Shown piece after piece: positions 12,139-23,045 of a DNA stretch of 64,000 bases (position 1 is its first letter; each line of letters begins with the position of its first letter). The position numbers and the translations under genes were made by a program. The notes beneath the pieces are model-generated. The model made no database searches. It worked only from the letters and a program-made list of their open reading frames with translations, and was not told where the DNA came from. The stretch spans positions 21,922,001-21,986,000 of the forward strand of contig OY756964.1 in NCBI GenBank assembly GCA_963580455.1, in the 5' to 3' direction. This DNA comes from Euonymus europaeus. Taxonomy: Eukaryota > Streptophyta > Magnoliopsida > Celastrales > Celastraceae.

Positions 12139-12915
12139 GGGAAATATGCCCAGACCCCCCTAAACTATGATGTATGTGCAAATACCCCCCTGAACTAACA
12201 TAAATGGCAAACAGACCCCCAATATTGAGTTGACCGTTATCTTTAACGGTCAACTCTACTAAACCTGATTAAAAACAAGGAAAATATGCCCAGACCCCCC
12301 CCCAAACTATGATGTATGTGCAAATACCCCCCTGAACTAACGTAAATGGCAAACAGACCCCCAATATTGAAAGGAGAACAACTAAGATGTATAAAATGTT
12401 CCAAAACAGGACATAATGTCAGAACATGTCTTGCTCTGGCTGCAGCAAGACAAGAATCAAACTGATTTTGAAGACCCCAGGAAAAAAACTCCAGAAAAAG
12501 ACCTCCTCGACCTAAGATCTCTATTGTCAAACCTTTTAAACGAGACTGAACTGAAGATCAAACTGATTTTGAAGACAACATTATCCTTTTGTCTTGATAG
12601 TTGGGTAGGATTTGATAGCTTCATTGTTATGTATGTGACTATTTGTTTTTGGACATGGGATTGTTCTTATGTTTTGATTTTTAGGACTGTGATAGTATGT
12701 TTCTGGACAAGATTATTGTTGTTGTTCTGAATTTAGTCATTTTATGTTTTGTGCAAATAGCCCCCTATAGTTTTTGTTTTGTGCAAATAGCCCCCTAGAG
12801 TTGACCGTTATCTTTAACGGTCAACTCAATATTGGGGGTCTGTTTGCCATTTATGTTAGTTCAGGAGGGTATTTGCACATACATCATAGTTTGGGGGGGT
12901 CTGGGCATATTTCCC
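12139..12915. mobile_element. non-autonomous Mutator-like element (MULE) with 9-bp target duplication
   Basis: The termini are near-perfect long inverted repeats (over 100 bp), starting GGGAAATATGCCCAGACCCC on the left and mirrored at 12805-12915. Both ends are flanked by TTATATTTA (12130-12138 and 12916-12924), the 9-bp target duplication typical of Mutator-like elements. The sister duplication copy has the unoccupied site ttacattta at 15498-15506. An extra terminal-repeat copy (aaaatatgcccagacc, about 12281) lies internally. The interior holds the end of a transposase-like frame with a CCHC zinc knuckle and no other transposase domain, so it would need an enzyme supplied elsewhere. Confidence 0.85.
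12373..12465 (+). pseudogene. MULE transposase C-terminal fragment with CCHC zinc knuckle
   Basis: The frame reads GEQLRCIKCSKTGHNVRTCL and ends at the TGA at 12463-12465. C-x2-C-x4-H-x4-C is intact (C at 12388-12390 to C at 12427-12429) and the GHN.RTC context is that of MuDR-type transposases, whose zinc knuckle lies at the C-terminus. The DDE core and the MULE/SWIM domains are absent. This supports the classification of the surrounding element. Confidence 0.65.
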
Positions 12916-13637
12916 TTATATTTATTGTGATTCTTACTCGTGTACCACACACACACATATATATATATATATATTAATATAAATACAACCTTTTTGTATA
13001 AGTCTTTCCTTTCACACATTCTATTGATATGTTTTTAAGGGATTCTTATGTACTCACATTTCAAAGGCAATCCCTGTTTTTGACCTTATTTAGTGGATCA
13101 CAATGGAGAGAATTTGATTTCTTTTGTTGTTTTCATATATAAAATACAATGTCTTATTAGTGGAAGGCATCTTGGGATTTCTTTTGCACAATAGGGAATA
13201 CAAAGGTGATTAGGGAATATTGGTTCTTGAATATCTCAAATTAAATATCAATCGTTGATGAAAAATACCTGTCTATTAGTTATAAGTTGACAAGTGTCCC
13301 ACGAGATGGACGCATGTGACATGAAAGACCTTTTTGGTGGTTCTTTCCCTAAAGATATGACCCCTATTTGATACCTTAACTAATCTGGACTATTAGATGT
13401 TAAACATATGTATTTATAAATAATGATTAAAATATATGTGACATAAAATTTGATAAAAAAAAATGAATTTATCAAATATGGAAGAAATGAGTATTTTTTG
13501 TAAACAGAGTTTTAAATTGTCTCAATGCTCAAAATTTTAAATTTCTCATTATTATTGTATGGAGCGGTGTTTTCGGCGTCACCACACCGCGGACAGTTGG
13601 AAGGAGTTGTTTCTACTTGTGAGTTGTGACCTAAAAC

Positions 13638-14060
13638 GACAATGATTGCACTTTGCTAGGGCAACAAATTATGTTAAAATGTGTATTTTTGTTAATGTAA
13701 CTGTATTGAAATACGTGTTTTACTGATATGCCTGTATTGATATATATATATATATATTGGTCATATGGATGAATATATGTGACTTGACTTTTTGTAATAA
13801 ATGTAGTACCCAATATTGATTTTGGTGTAAATTAATAGGGATATTATGAATGATATGAAAGTTGTTGGCTTGACTAAAATTGAGAGAATAAAATGTTTAT
13901 GAATTTGTACTTTTGTTGATATAACTGTATTGAGAGACATGATTCGCTGATTTGGTTGTATTGTGAGATGTGTGATTTAAATTTTATGTAATAGAAATGA
14001 AACCCAAAATATAGATTTGCTGGCCCAACAAATGTGAACTATTGTGTTGCTCTAACGTGG
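13638..14060. repeat. MITE of a dispersed family (copy inside duplication 1)
   Basis: The element carries the family phrases tgtaactgtattga and gtgttttactgatatg, and caatattgattttggtgta. Its ends (acaatgattgcactttgc and the reverse complement of the stretch near 14035-14060) are imperfect inverted repeats. Related sequence occurs at 16160-16545, 30890-31240, 31240-31586 and 43003-43415. Confidence 0.5.
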
Positions 14061-14260
14061 CTGATCGTATTTTCACCATCATAACACAAGATTTTTTTTC
14101 CCTTCCAAATTTGCTCTCAGTATATTTCATTATTCCATTTATATTTTTACAAAAATGTATTCATCAAAAATTAATTGTCATAATTTTGCCCTCATCATAA
14201 TAAGTATGGTTTTTTTTCTTCTTCTTTTCTTTTTTTAAAAAATAAAAAATAAAAACCGCG

Positions 14261-16697
14261 AAGATTCTATTTTCGGGTTATAAAAGTTGGTCTCGTGTCA
14301 CCGCATATTTTATCCCTTCAATTTAAATAAATTCCAAATAAATTTACTTATTTTTTTCTAGGTCTTAACTTTTATTTCTTAGAAATTTATTTTCAGAATT
14401 GTTAGTTAATTCAAAAAAAAACATTAATACCACTTCTTCGATGATTTAAATATGGAAAGATTTAGATAAGCGCAAATTTATAATTGAAGATACTCTCTTT
14501 TTAAAATATTAAAATTTATTTTATTTTAGAGTGACATATTGCATATTATGTATTAATCAAATGGGGAGTCATTTAACTAGCAGTTGGGTTGAAATGAATC
14601 TTTCCAGCAGAAAGATCCAAGTTTAATTTATCATATTGATATCTTATGATTGATCAAAAGAATTGGAGATAGAAGGACGATTTATATCCATAAGAATTTA
14701 AATGGAATCAAGGTCTTGAATTTGATTCTCACTAAGAACAATATTATTGTATTCATGCGTTGAATTTTTAAAAAATTTACCTATAAGATGATTTTGCAAC
14801 CCTAGTTTTGGCTACTATCAATATTCAAATGACAAATTTGTGTGGTGTCATTCTTAATCATATATATAAAAAAAGATTTAAATGGAATCATAGAGTACAT
14901 TAGGTTATGTAATCTCCAATAGCAAAATATATCTATAACCATATATATTTATTACAAATAAATTTCGTCCAAGGAATAATGATTTAAATTTAATTTATTT
15001 TCAAGGGAAAAAAATAGAAGTGGAGATGGCTTTTCTTATTTGAGTTCGAAAGTAATAATTTTAAAAAAATTGCTACAAAATTCTAAATGGAAAACAATAA
15101 AATATCTTGAATGGATCGATTTGACTAACAACAAAAGATCCACTATTGTCAATATTTAATTTTGAGTGTTAAAAAGTTATTTATAGTCAAATAAGGGACG
15201 AGTATTTTTTATATTTTATCTTATTATTGACAAATTTGAGGGTCCACAATTCAGATGCACACTGAAAAAAAGAGTCAAAATTTTAAAAATATAAAAACGA
15301 AAATGTGATTTGATTTAACATACATTATAAATCATCGTATTTAAATTATAGATTCTTTTATTCTAAATGAATTTTGGAGCCCTATCATAATTAACATATT
15401 CTTCTTCATCATCATTGGTCTTTAGGTCAAGAGCAAAGAATGAATTTTCTTGACAAAAACAAGTAGGCCACCAAGATGGAATGCGACCAATGTATGTTTA
15501 CATTTATTGTGATTCTTACTCGTGTACCACACACACATATATATATTAATATAAATACAATTTTTTTTGTATAAGTTTTTAAGGGATTCTTATGTGCTCA
15601 TATTTCAAAGGGAATCCCGAATTTTGACCTTATTTAGTGGATCACAATGGAGAGAATTTGATTTCTTTTGTTGTTTTCATATATAAAATACAATGTCTGA
15701 AAACATCTTGGGATTTCTTTTGCACTATAGGAAATTCAATGGTGATTAGGGAATATTGCTTCTTGAATATGTCAAATTAAATATCAGTCGTTGATGAAAA
15801 ATATTTGTCTATTAGTTATAAGTTGACAAGTGTCCCACAAGATGGACGCATGTGATATGTAAGACCTTTTTGGCGGTTCTTTCCCTAAAGAAACGGCCCC
15901 TATTTGACACCTTAAATAATCTGGACTATTAGATGTTAAATATATGTATTTATAAATAATAAAATGATAAAAAAATGAATTCATCAAATATGGACGAAGT
16001 GAGTATTTTTTGTAAGGAGAGTTTTAAATCTTCCCAATGTTAAATTTTTTAAATTCATCATTATTATTGTATGGAGCGGTGTGTTCGGCGTCACCACACC
16101 GTGGAGAGTTGGATTATGAAGTTGGCAGGAGTTGTTTCTATTTGTGAGTTGTGACCTAAAACCACAATGGTTGCACTTTGCTAGGCCAACAAATTATGTG
16201 AAAATGTGTATTTTTGTTAATGTAACTTTATTGAGAGACGTGTTTTACTGATTTGACTGTATTGTGATATATATTTTGATGATATGGATGAATATATGTG
16301 ACTTGATTTTTTGTAATGATTTTGGTGTAAATTAATAGGGATAGTATGAATGATATGAAAGTTGTTGGCTTGACTAAAATTGAGAGAATAAAATGTTTAT
16401 GAATTTAAATTTTGTTGATATGACTATATTGAGAAACATGATTTGCTGATGTGGCTGTATTAAAAGATGTATATGGTTTGAATTTTATGTGATAGAAATG
16501 AAACCCAAAATATAGATTTGCTGGCCCAACAAATGTGAACTATTGTTGTTGCTCTAACGTGGTTGATCGTATTTTCACCGTCATAACACAAGATTTTTTT
16601 TCCTTCCAAATTTGCTCTCAGTATATTTCATTATTCCATTTATATTTTTACAAAAGTGTATTCATCAAAAATTAATTGTCATAATTTTGTCCTCATC
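14261..16697. repeat. large direct duplication, copy 2 (about 2.44 kb)
   Basis: This is the second copy of the unit at 10948-14197, separated from it by a 63-bp pyrimidine/A-rich spacer. It retains the empty MULE target site at 15498-15506 and its own copy of the MITE (about 16160-16545). No coding frame is visible. Confidence 0.85.
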
Positions 16698-16856
16698 TCA
16701 CCATCATGCTTTTAGTGACGCGTAAAAAAATCAACATTTTATGAGTTTAACTCATCATAGTTTCCTAACGCACCTCACCCCATATCGCATATCGCATGAT
16801 GTAAAGAAAATAAAATCTCAAACAGACTCATAACCTACCCAATACTCCTTTCACTA

Positions 16857-17081
16857 AGGCTATGCTTGACATAAACGTTGAGAGTGGTTGAGAGATATTG
16901 GGTTGGGAGGGAGAGAGGGAGGTTGGGAGGGGTTGAAAGGTATTTTTGTGAGTGAACACCTCCGAATCCCTCATTTTGAGGGAATGGGAAAATGAGTGTT
17001 GGGAGGAGTTCATAAACTCTACCGAATACCTTAAAACGAACCTCTCCCAATCATTTTCAACATCTCTGTCAAGTAGGCCCT
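16857..17081. repeat. short inverted-repeat element (MITE)
   Basis: The left end aggctatgcttgacataaac, with gttgagagtggttgagag, pairs with the reverse complement of the right end (agggcctacttgacagagat, gttgaaaatgattgggag). The 225-bp body is G-rich on the plus strand (ttgggagggagagagggagg). The target duplication could not be fixed. Confidence 0.55.
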
Positions 17082-19620
17082 AACTCTTCAAAAATAAAAA
17101 TAAAATTGGAGGTGTTCGACACTTAAAAATTACACGATACAACTCTTAGTTCACTTTTCCCCAAACACAAGTCTGTCAAGTTCTAAACCAACTCTTCCCG
17201 ATTCTCTCAATCCGCATAACTCGTCTTCTAAGTGGAACCTTATAAAAATTATTAAAAAATCATACAACATATTATTTGAATACGAAGTAATTGAAAATTA
17301 ATACCTAATGGGGAAAGCTATTCATTTCAAAGTTCGAATCCTCCCATTACTGGCAACAGCTACCCGGGTGGGGCATAGAATCGATGCACCCGACAAAAGC
17401 ATGAATAATAAGAAGGAAAAAAACTGGAGGATACTATTCCCATTATATATTTTGTCATTCAATGGATATTTTAGTTTAAGGGATTGAGATTCCTAATTCT
17501 ATGAAAGAGGAACTTGGAATCTAATGGCTGTCAGTGCTAGCTATTTTGTCCTCCTCTAATTTGAGCTGTCCTCTTTTATAAATAAAAAATAAAAAAATAT
17601 GAGAACTTCTTTTTGAAGTATTCAATAAATAATTATAATAAAATGTTCAATAAATAATGTAAAATGGGGCATCTTCTATTTTATTTTTATATATCAGATA
17701 TGTTTTAATGTTAATAAACTGAAATTATTTAAGTCACATGCAATATCGAATAAAAAATGATAAAGATCTTAATAATTTGAGATATCAGTTATCCACATGA
17801 TACATATAATGTACATGAAATTTGGTGAATACAACTCAACATCTCTGAGATAACTGAGATACAACTATTGAGATCTCTACCATTACTCTAATATCAAATT
17901 TTGAGGACCCACGCGTCTCCAGATTCCTCATCTCTAAGCTAAACTATTTAGTTGATTTGTTATATGATAATGTTGACCTAACTAATTAATATGATCTTGT
18001 TTAATGTGATTGGAAAGTGTTGAACACCAACCTCAAAATGGTTTGGTGAGTGGTCGCTTGTCAATCATTATTTGTATAAAAGCTCGTGGGTGCACAATCA
18101 ATCAAATTTTAATATGTAGAGAACCCTATATAAATCTATATGTTCAATGTATCCAAACTTTGAGATCTAGAAATGACAAATAAATAATTAAAAAAGATAA
18201 CCTATCTAGGCAAATGATTATCCAGCACAAACTTAATCATTAAATACAAAAAAATGGTCACATTAAATGGGCTGGTAAGCTAATTAAACCTAATCACACC
18301 CAATGCCGGGCAAGAAAAACAAAATATATTCCTGAACTGGGTATATGTAGAGGCTCATTTTAGTAAACTTGTAAAACTTCCACCTTTTTGTTAATTTAGA
18401 GATTAGGGGTTAAACAATATTGTGGGCTTAAGCGGTCAAAGGGAATGGGATTCTCCTAATGATGGCATGGCATTGAACCCACTTCATTCATTCATTCATA
18501 CATACAAAAAGGGGGGCTTGACCGCGTGAATCAATGCCGACCAATTTTATAATAATAATAATAATACACATGATTCTCTCTATGCTGCCCTAACCAAACA
18601 AAACCTTTCGCATCTCTCTTTCAGACTCATACCTATATATGATTCTCTCTACGGAATCCAAGAACTAACACACATTTCATACACTTAGCCTCCAAAATAA
18701 ACCAAAATGTACATATATGTACACACACACATATATATTCTTACACTAATGACTTTAGGACTTGTATATATAAGCAATTCATGCCATTTTTATTAGGTTT
18801 TGCCACTTTCCCCCTCCCAAACGTCTACGAACACTCCTGCCAAACAAATACGTCACCCCAAAACTCTTGTGAAAATTAAACTAGATACATAATTCTTTTG
18901 AGTCACCCCTTCGTCCACGTCCTAGAAGTGTTCCACCATTAGTAGTGAAAACTTGGTTTGGGTTTGCATCGAAATTCACAAAAAAAAAAAAAAAGTTCAG
19001 TGAATGTTCAGTGACCCAATATAATGTTATATATGCCCATCACTTTCAGGACAAAATTGAGTTGAGATTCCTTAGATAAGAGCGTTCGAATAAGACATGT
19101 ATATGTGTATGTATATATACACATATATATATATATATATATATATGTTTCATGGCATTGATTGTATTGTCTATTCTCATGGTGGAGTACTATTTGGGTC
19201 TCCTTATCAACAAGGTATCTTTTTATTTATTTATTTATTTTTAACAACGGAGAGTTTGGAAGCTCCTGTTTGTCATTTAGGTTTTGGTGTCTCTGTCTAC
19301 TTTTTTTTAAAAACTTTTTTTAAAAGAGTTTGTTGAGTGGTATTAATTATTAATTGTACCTGCCTTGGTCCTTGCAACTTGCAAGGGTTTTCCACTTATG
19401 GGCCCCGGCCCATTCCAACATCATCATCATTTCCCCAACCTTTCTTTGGAGGGGTGGTAGAAACTAGTGGTTAAAAGTGGTTGCAGTATGTAAAATAGTA
19501 CATGAAAATATCAATTTTGACAAAATATCTCTTTTATCAGTGTCTGTAAAGAATGCTCCAAGGTTTTTCATGAGATGTCCTATTAGAGTGAGAAGAGAAA
19601 GAGATAGTATAATCAAATGA
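17082..19620. other. gene-free intergenic region
   Basis: No supported gene. A tRNA-like phrase aagttcgaatcctccc at about 17330 with acccgggtggggcat nearby may be a SINE scrap. About 18500-18900 is rich in TATA-like and CT-rich words (tcattcattcattcat, ctatatatgattctctct), but I see no coding sequence following it. A TA microsatellite lies at about 19110-19150. Confidence 0.35.
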
Positions 19621-19629
19621 AAAAAAAAT

Positions 19630-22515
19630 TGTTGCAAGGAGTAAAACTGCAAAACTTTTGTTTGTTTTTGTAGTTAATACAAATGATGTTGTGTTTAATA
19701 GGGATGAATGATTATAAAAGTAATTAAAATTACATGAATAAATAAGTATTCATTTTTGGTATGTATATATATTATTTATCAGGGTAACTTTTTAAGCAAT
19801 TTTTTTTCTTCATATTTTGGGTGTAACGGTTACCCAAGGAGAGATGTTAGTAATAATTATCCTACTAATATATTATACTCATATTTATTACTCCCTTATC
19901 AAACACGCCCTAAATGAAAAAAATATACCACCCAGAATGCGCTAATAGTTGATATAAGATATGCATTAGTTTCTGTGGAGCAGCCTGGTTGGTAGGACGG
20001 ATGCTCAAGACTATATCATGATTGAACTGTAACATGTATTGGGAAGTATTGTTGTCTCTGAAACTGGTGACGAATTTAGAATCCAAATTCACTGGGAGCA
20101 CAACTAAGTATTCAGGGTCTTGGTGATCGTTCAGAGTGTGGCACGGGTGATATGGCGTTGAGGGAGAATAATTGGTCCCCGCCAATTGAGGGAAGGTTGA
20201 AGTGCAATATTGATGTGGCTTTGTTTCAGGATATTAATCGGTTGGGCTATGGTGGCGTGTTGCGTGACTCTACTGGAGCTATGGTTGCTGCTCGACATGG
20301 TAAGTTGATGGGTCCAATGGATCCCTTCATTGGTGAAGCCCTCAGTTTTCGTGAAATTCTGAGTTGGGTGAAGGGGTTGAATCTGATAAATGTTGACTTT
20401 GAATCTGATGCGCAATTGTTGGTGCAAGCACTGGAGAGAAGATGTGGGGATTCCTCATATTTTGGCCTCATTGTGGATGATTGTAAGTCTATTATGTCTG
20501 AGTTATTGAACTCTAGTGTTCAATTTGTTAGGCGATCAGCGAATCGAGTTGCCCATAATCTAGCAAGGGCGGCGGTTTCTATGTCTGCTTCTATGAAGTG
20601 GCATGTAGAGCCTCCTCTTTTTATTGTCGATGATCTTTTGTTGGATTCAGTTATTACAGCACGAAAAAAAATTATATGTGATTATTTTTGGGAGATTCGT
20701 GTTTTCATATATATGGTCCCTATGGGGCTGGTCTGGTGCATTTTTATGGGGTCTAGTGTTTTTTTTTGTGTGAAAGAGCCTGATACATTTTTTTTCTTCT
20801 TTGGAGGCATGTTATATATATTTTTTGTGGAATAGATATTTGTTGCTCAATACATACAATGAATTTTACACGATTTCACTTGGGATCCAGACCCAGTAAA
20901 ACCACATGGATTGGCCTCTTCTCCGGACTTTATCATACAAGAGTGGATCGCGAGATGAACCGGTCGACTCTTGAATGAATTTTCCGTCACCAAAAAAAAA
21001 AAAATCTGATTTAGAGACAAAAAAAACATCATCTTCATTTTTTTTGAAAACTAATAACTATGAGAACGCTCCCAAAAATATCAAAAAATAGACATTATCA
21101 TCTTTTGGTATGGAAATCTTGCAAGCATATCTTGAGAGAGAGAGAGAGAATTAGAAATGACTTTTGTAACTTGCCATCCATCCCTTCCTTATGCATTATT
21201 GAGGCAATAGATCTACAGTTTGATGATAAGTCTTCCAAAATGTTAACATCTACTATGTACTACTACTATCTTTCACAAAAAGGTTTCCTTTCACAAATTC
21301 ACCACTTATATATTATCATGACGTCTTCCACAAAAACTAGTCTACATCCAATTCATTGCACCCACCCAAAGGGAAAAAAATAGAGAAACGGATAAGTCAA
21401 TTTCCTTGTAAAAAATGGAAAAAACCCCTTCTCTTTTTTTCCACTTTTTTTTTTTGTGTTTTTTTTCCTTCTCACTTTCAGGGTTGTTAAAAAATAATGG
21501 TGTAAAAGCATGACACGTGGCATGAGTTGGCGAATCCGAACGGTAGTGGGGAATCAATTCGCCGCATACGGAACGGCGGTACTTTCAACATTTTTTTGTC
21601 CGAGTGACGGATGGGTCCCACTTTGCAAGATTTATATATTGTATTTTTTTTCATAGTGTTTTGACAAAATGCCTTTTGTTGTTCTTCTCTTTCCTTCCCT
21701 TTTCTTTCTCAAATGAAATTCTATCCACAACGCCTTTTTCCTTCCAACAAAACAAACTAACAAAGATGTCCCTGCACCCTTGTCCTCTCTCCACTCTCCA
21801 CCACTCATCTACGGGCACAATAAAAAGTGACCAAAGCGAAAAGATTAACATCAATGGACGACTGTTAGCCTTTATGACCAAAGTGAATTTAGGTAGCTAG
21901 TAAAGTGTGAAAGGAAGTTTTATAATCTAAAGGTGCAATGAGCACAAGCAGGAAAGAAAAGTTTCAAGTTTGACATTCCTCCTAACTAAGTAACAAGAAG
22001 TCCTTTTACAGGCTCACCCGGCCGGCCTTATTACCAAGAGTTTCGAAGAGTTCTCTACAAATTAAGCCTAGAATTCAGATATTCTCTTCCGTCAGCTATA
22101 TAATTGTTGGGTTTTTATTTTTATTTTTTGTTATAGTCGCCCATGTTCATGTGTTTGGTCCATGTATGAGATTAGTTTCCACTTCGTAAACCCAAAGAGA
22201 GGTTACTCTCCTATTCAAATAAGGAGACTAACCTCTCTTTCTCTAACCAAGTCTTGAAGCACTGAATGGAAGAAAAAGTTCTGAGCGTTCAAGATAACAA
22301 GAAGAGAGTACATATAATTTGCATAATGAATGTACAAAGGGATTTGTACCGTAGACATATTGACATTCTAAGAGAGTGTCATACTGTAGTCTCCAGTTCT
22401 ACAACAAGTACAATCTAAGATGATTCTACGTATGTGACATAGAATTGATGATGCATATGTGATTTTACAACAATCAATGGTTGGAATATGCTTGACTATC
22501 GACCAAGGCACAAGC
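19630..22515. repeat. second segmental duplication, copy A
   Basis: Landmarks shared in the same order with 23046-26100 include gttgcaaggagtaaaa, aatgcgct..tagttg.tataagata, gacattatcatctttyggt, catgacgtcttccacaaaaa, atgacaygtggcatgag and ggctcaccc...ttattacca. Identity is moderate, so the duplication is old. Copy A carries its own LINE fragment (about 20110-20998). At 21514-21519 it has a G-box CACGTG where copy B has CATGTG. No gene is visible in the shared sequence. Confidence 0.75.
20110..20998 (+). pseudogene. LINE 3' fragment with RNase H-like domain
   Basis: An open frame (20152-20835) encodes an RNase H fold of the RVT_3 type: LKCNIDVALF, GYGGVLRD, FIGEALSFREILSWVKG, VDFESDAQLL and NRVAHNLARA. 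This is the C-terminal domain of plant L1-like LINEs, and related domains also occur as host genes. The usual DG.W strand reads NIDVALF, while acidic residues at the E and D positions remain. It ends in an A-run near 20988-21003, consistent with a 5'-truncated LINE. No convincing target duplication was found. A domesticated host gene is possible but unlikely without exons or a proper start. Confidence 0.6.
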
Positions 22516-22559
22516 AATATAATATCTTAACAGAACAAATCCAAAATAGAGCACGCAGC

Positions 22560-22720
22560 AAAAAGTATCTCATGTGCGTTATCTATTCTCTCCTCTATCT
22601 GCTCTCTTCTCTTTCTTATCTCCCGGCTCAATTGTACTCACTAAAATTCTCGTAGTGAAAGAAACATAGGCACCCTTGTTGAACCGTGGAAATCTTTGTG
22701 TTTAAGTGGTCAAGTGTCAA
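22560..22720 (-). mobile_element. LTR retrotransposon remnant
   Basis: Read on the minus strand, it contains aagatttccacggttcaac, gtgcctatgtttc and gtacaattgagcc. The same words recur in the same order on the plus strand at 26460-26600 (ggttcggcaagaatgcctat, gtacaattgagc). Such words are common near the ends of plant Copia LTRs. No LTR boundary or internal domain is visible. Confidence 0.35.
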
Positions 22721-23045
22721 CAAAAACTTAGTTTTGAGTGTAAATATTCATTTATTGTTTTTATCAAAAAAAAAAAAGGAAAGAAGCAATAACCTTGTGT
22801 ATTGGCCGTACGTGGATCCTTAAACCCACAGATTAGAGTAGTGTCGAGACTAATAAAGTCAGAAACTAATGATGGTGTTAGAAATGCAAATAGAGAAATG
22901 ATAGATTGTAATCCCAGTTCCTCAGAAATTTGCTTTAAGTGCACAAGTTAAAACCTTTTCCTGAAGAGGGTATCTATACAGCCAAACCAAACTTCAATGG
23001 ATCCCAAGGAGAAGTGTATGAGAATAACATTGTATGTGGAAATTT

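Larger units (their letters stand above)
10948..14197. repeat. large direct duplication, copy 1 (about 3.25 kb)
   Basis: This copy begins with aagattctgttttcgggtta and matches 14261-16697 in order along its whole length, ending at tttgccctcatc. The copies differ by substitutions, small indels and one large insertion (the MULE at 12139-12915). Without that 777-bp element and its 9-bp target duplication the two copies are almost equal in length (about 2.46 and 2.44 kb). Copy 1 starts about 240 bp upstream of the HHO5-type start codon, so the duplicated unit includes that gene's upstream region. No gene is visible inside. Confidence 0.85.

Noticed and set aside
12065..12977. Several small frames sharing an NIGGLFAIYVSSGGYLHIHH-like peptide
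   Set aside because: They come from the MULE terminal repeats read in both directions; no protein evidence.
18890..18915. Similarity to the 3' half of miR398 (gtcacccctt)
   Set aside because: Only about ten bases agree and no star sequence or hairpin arm is visible nearby.
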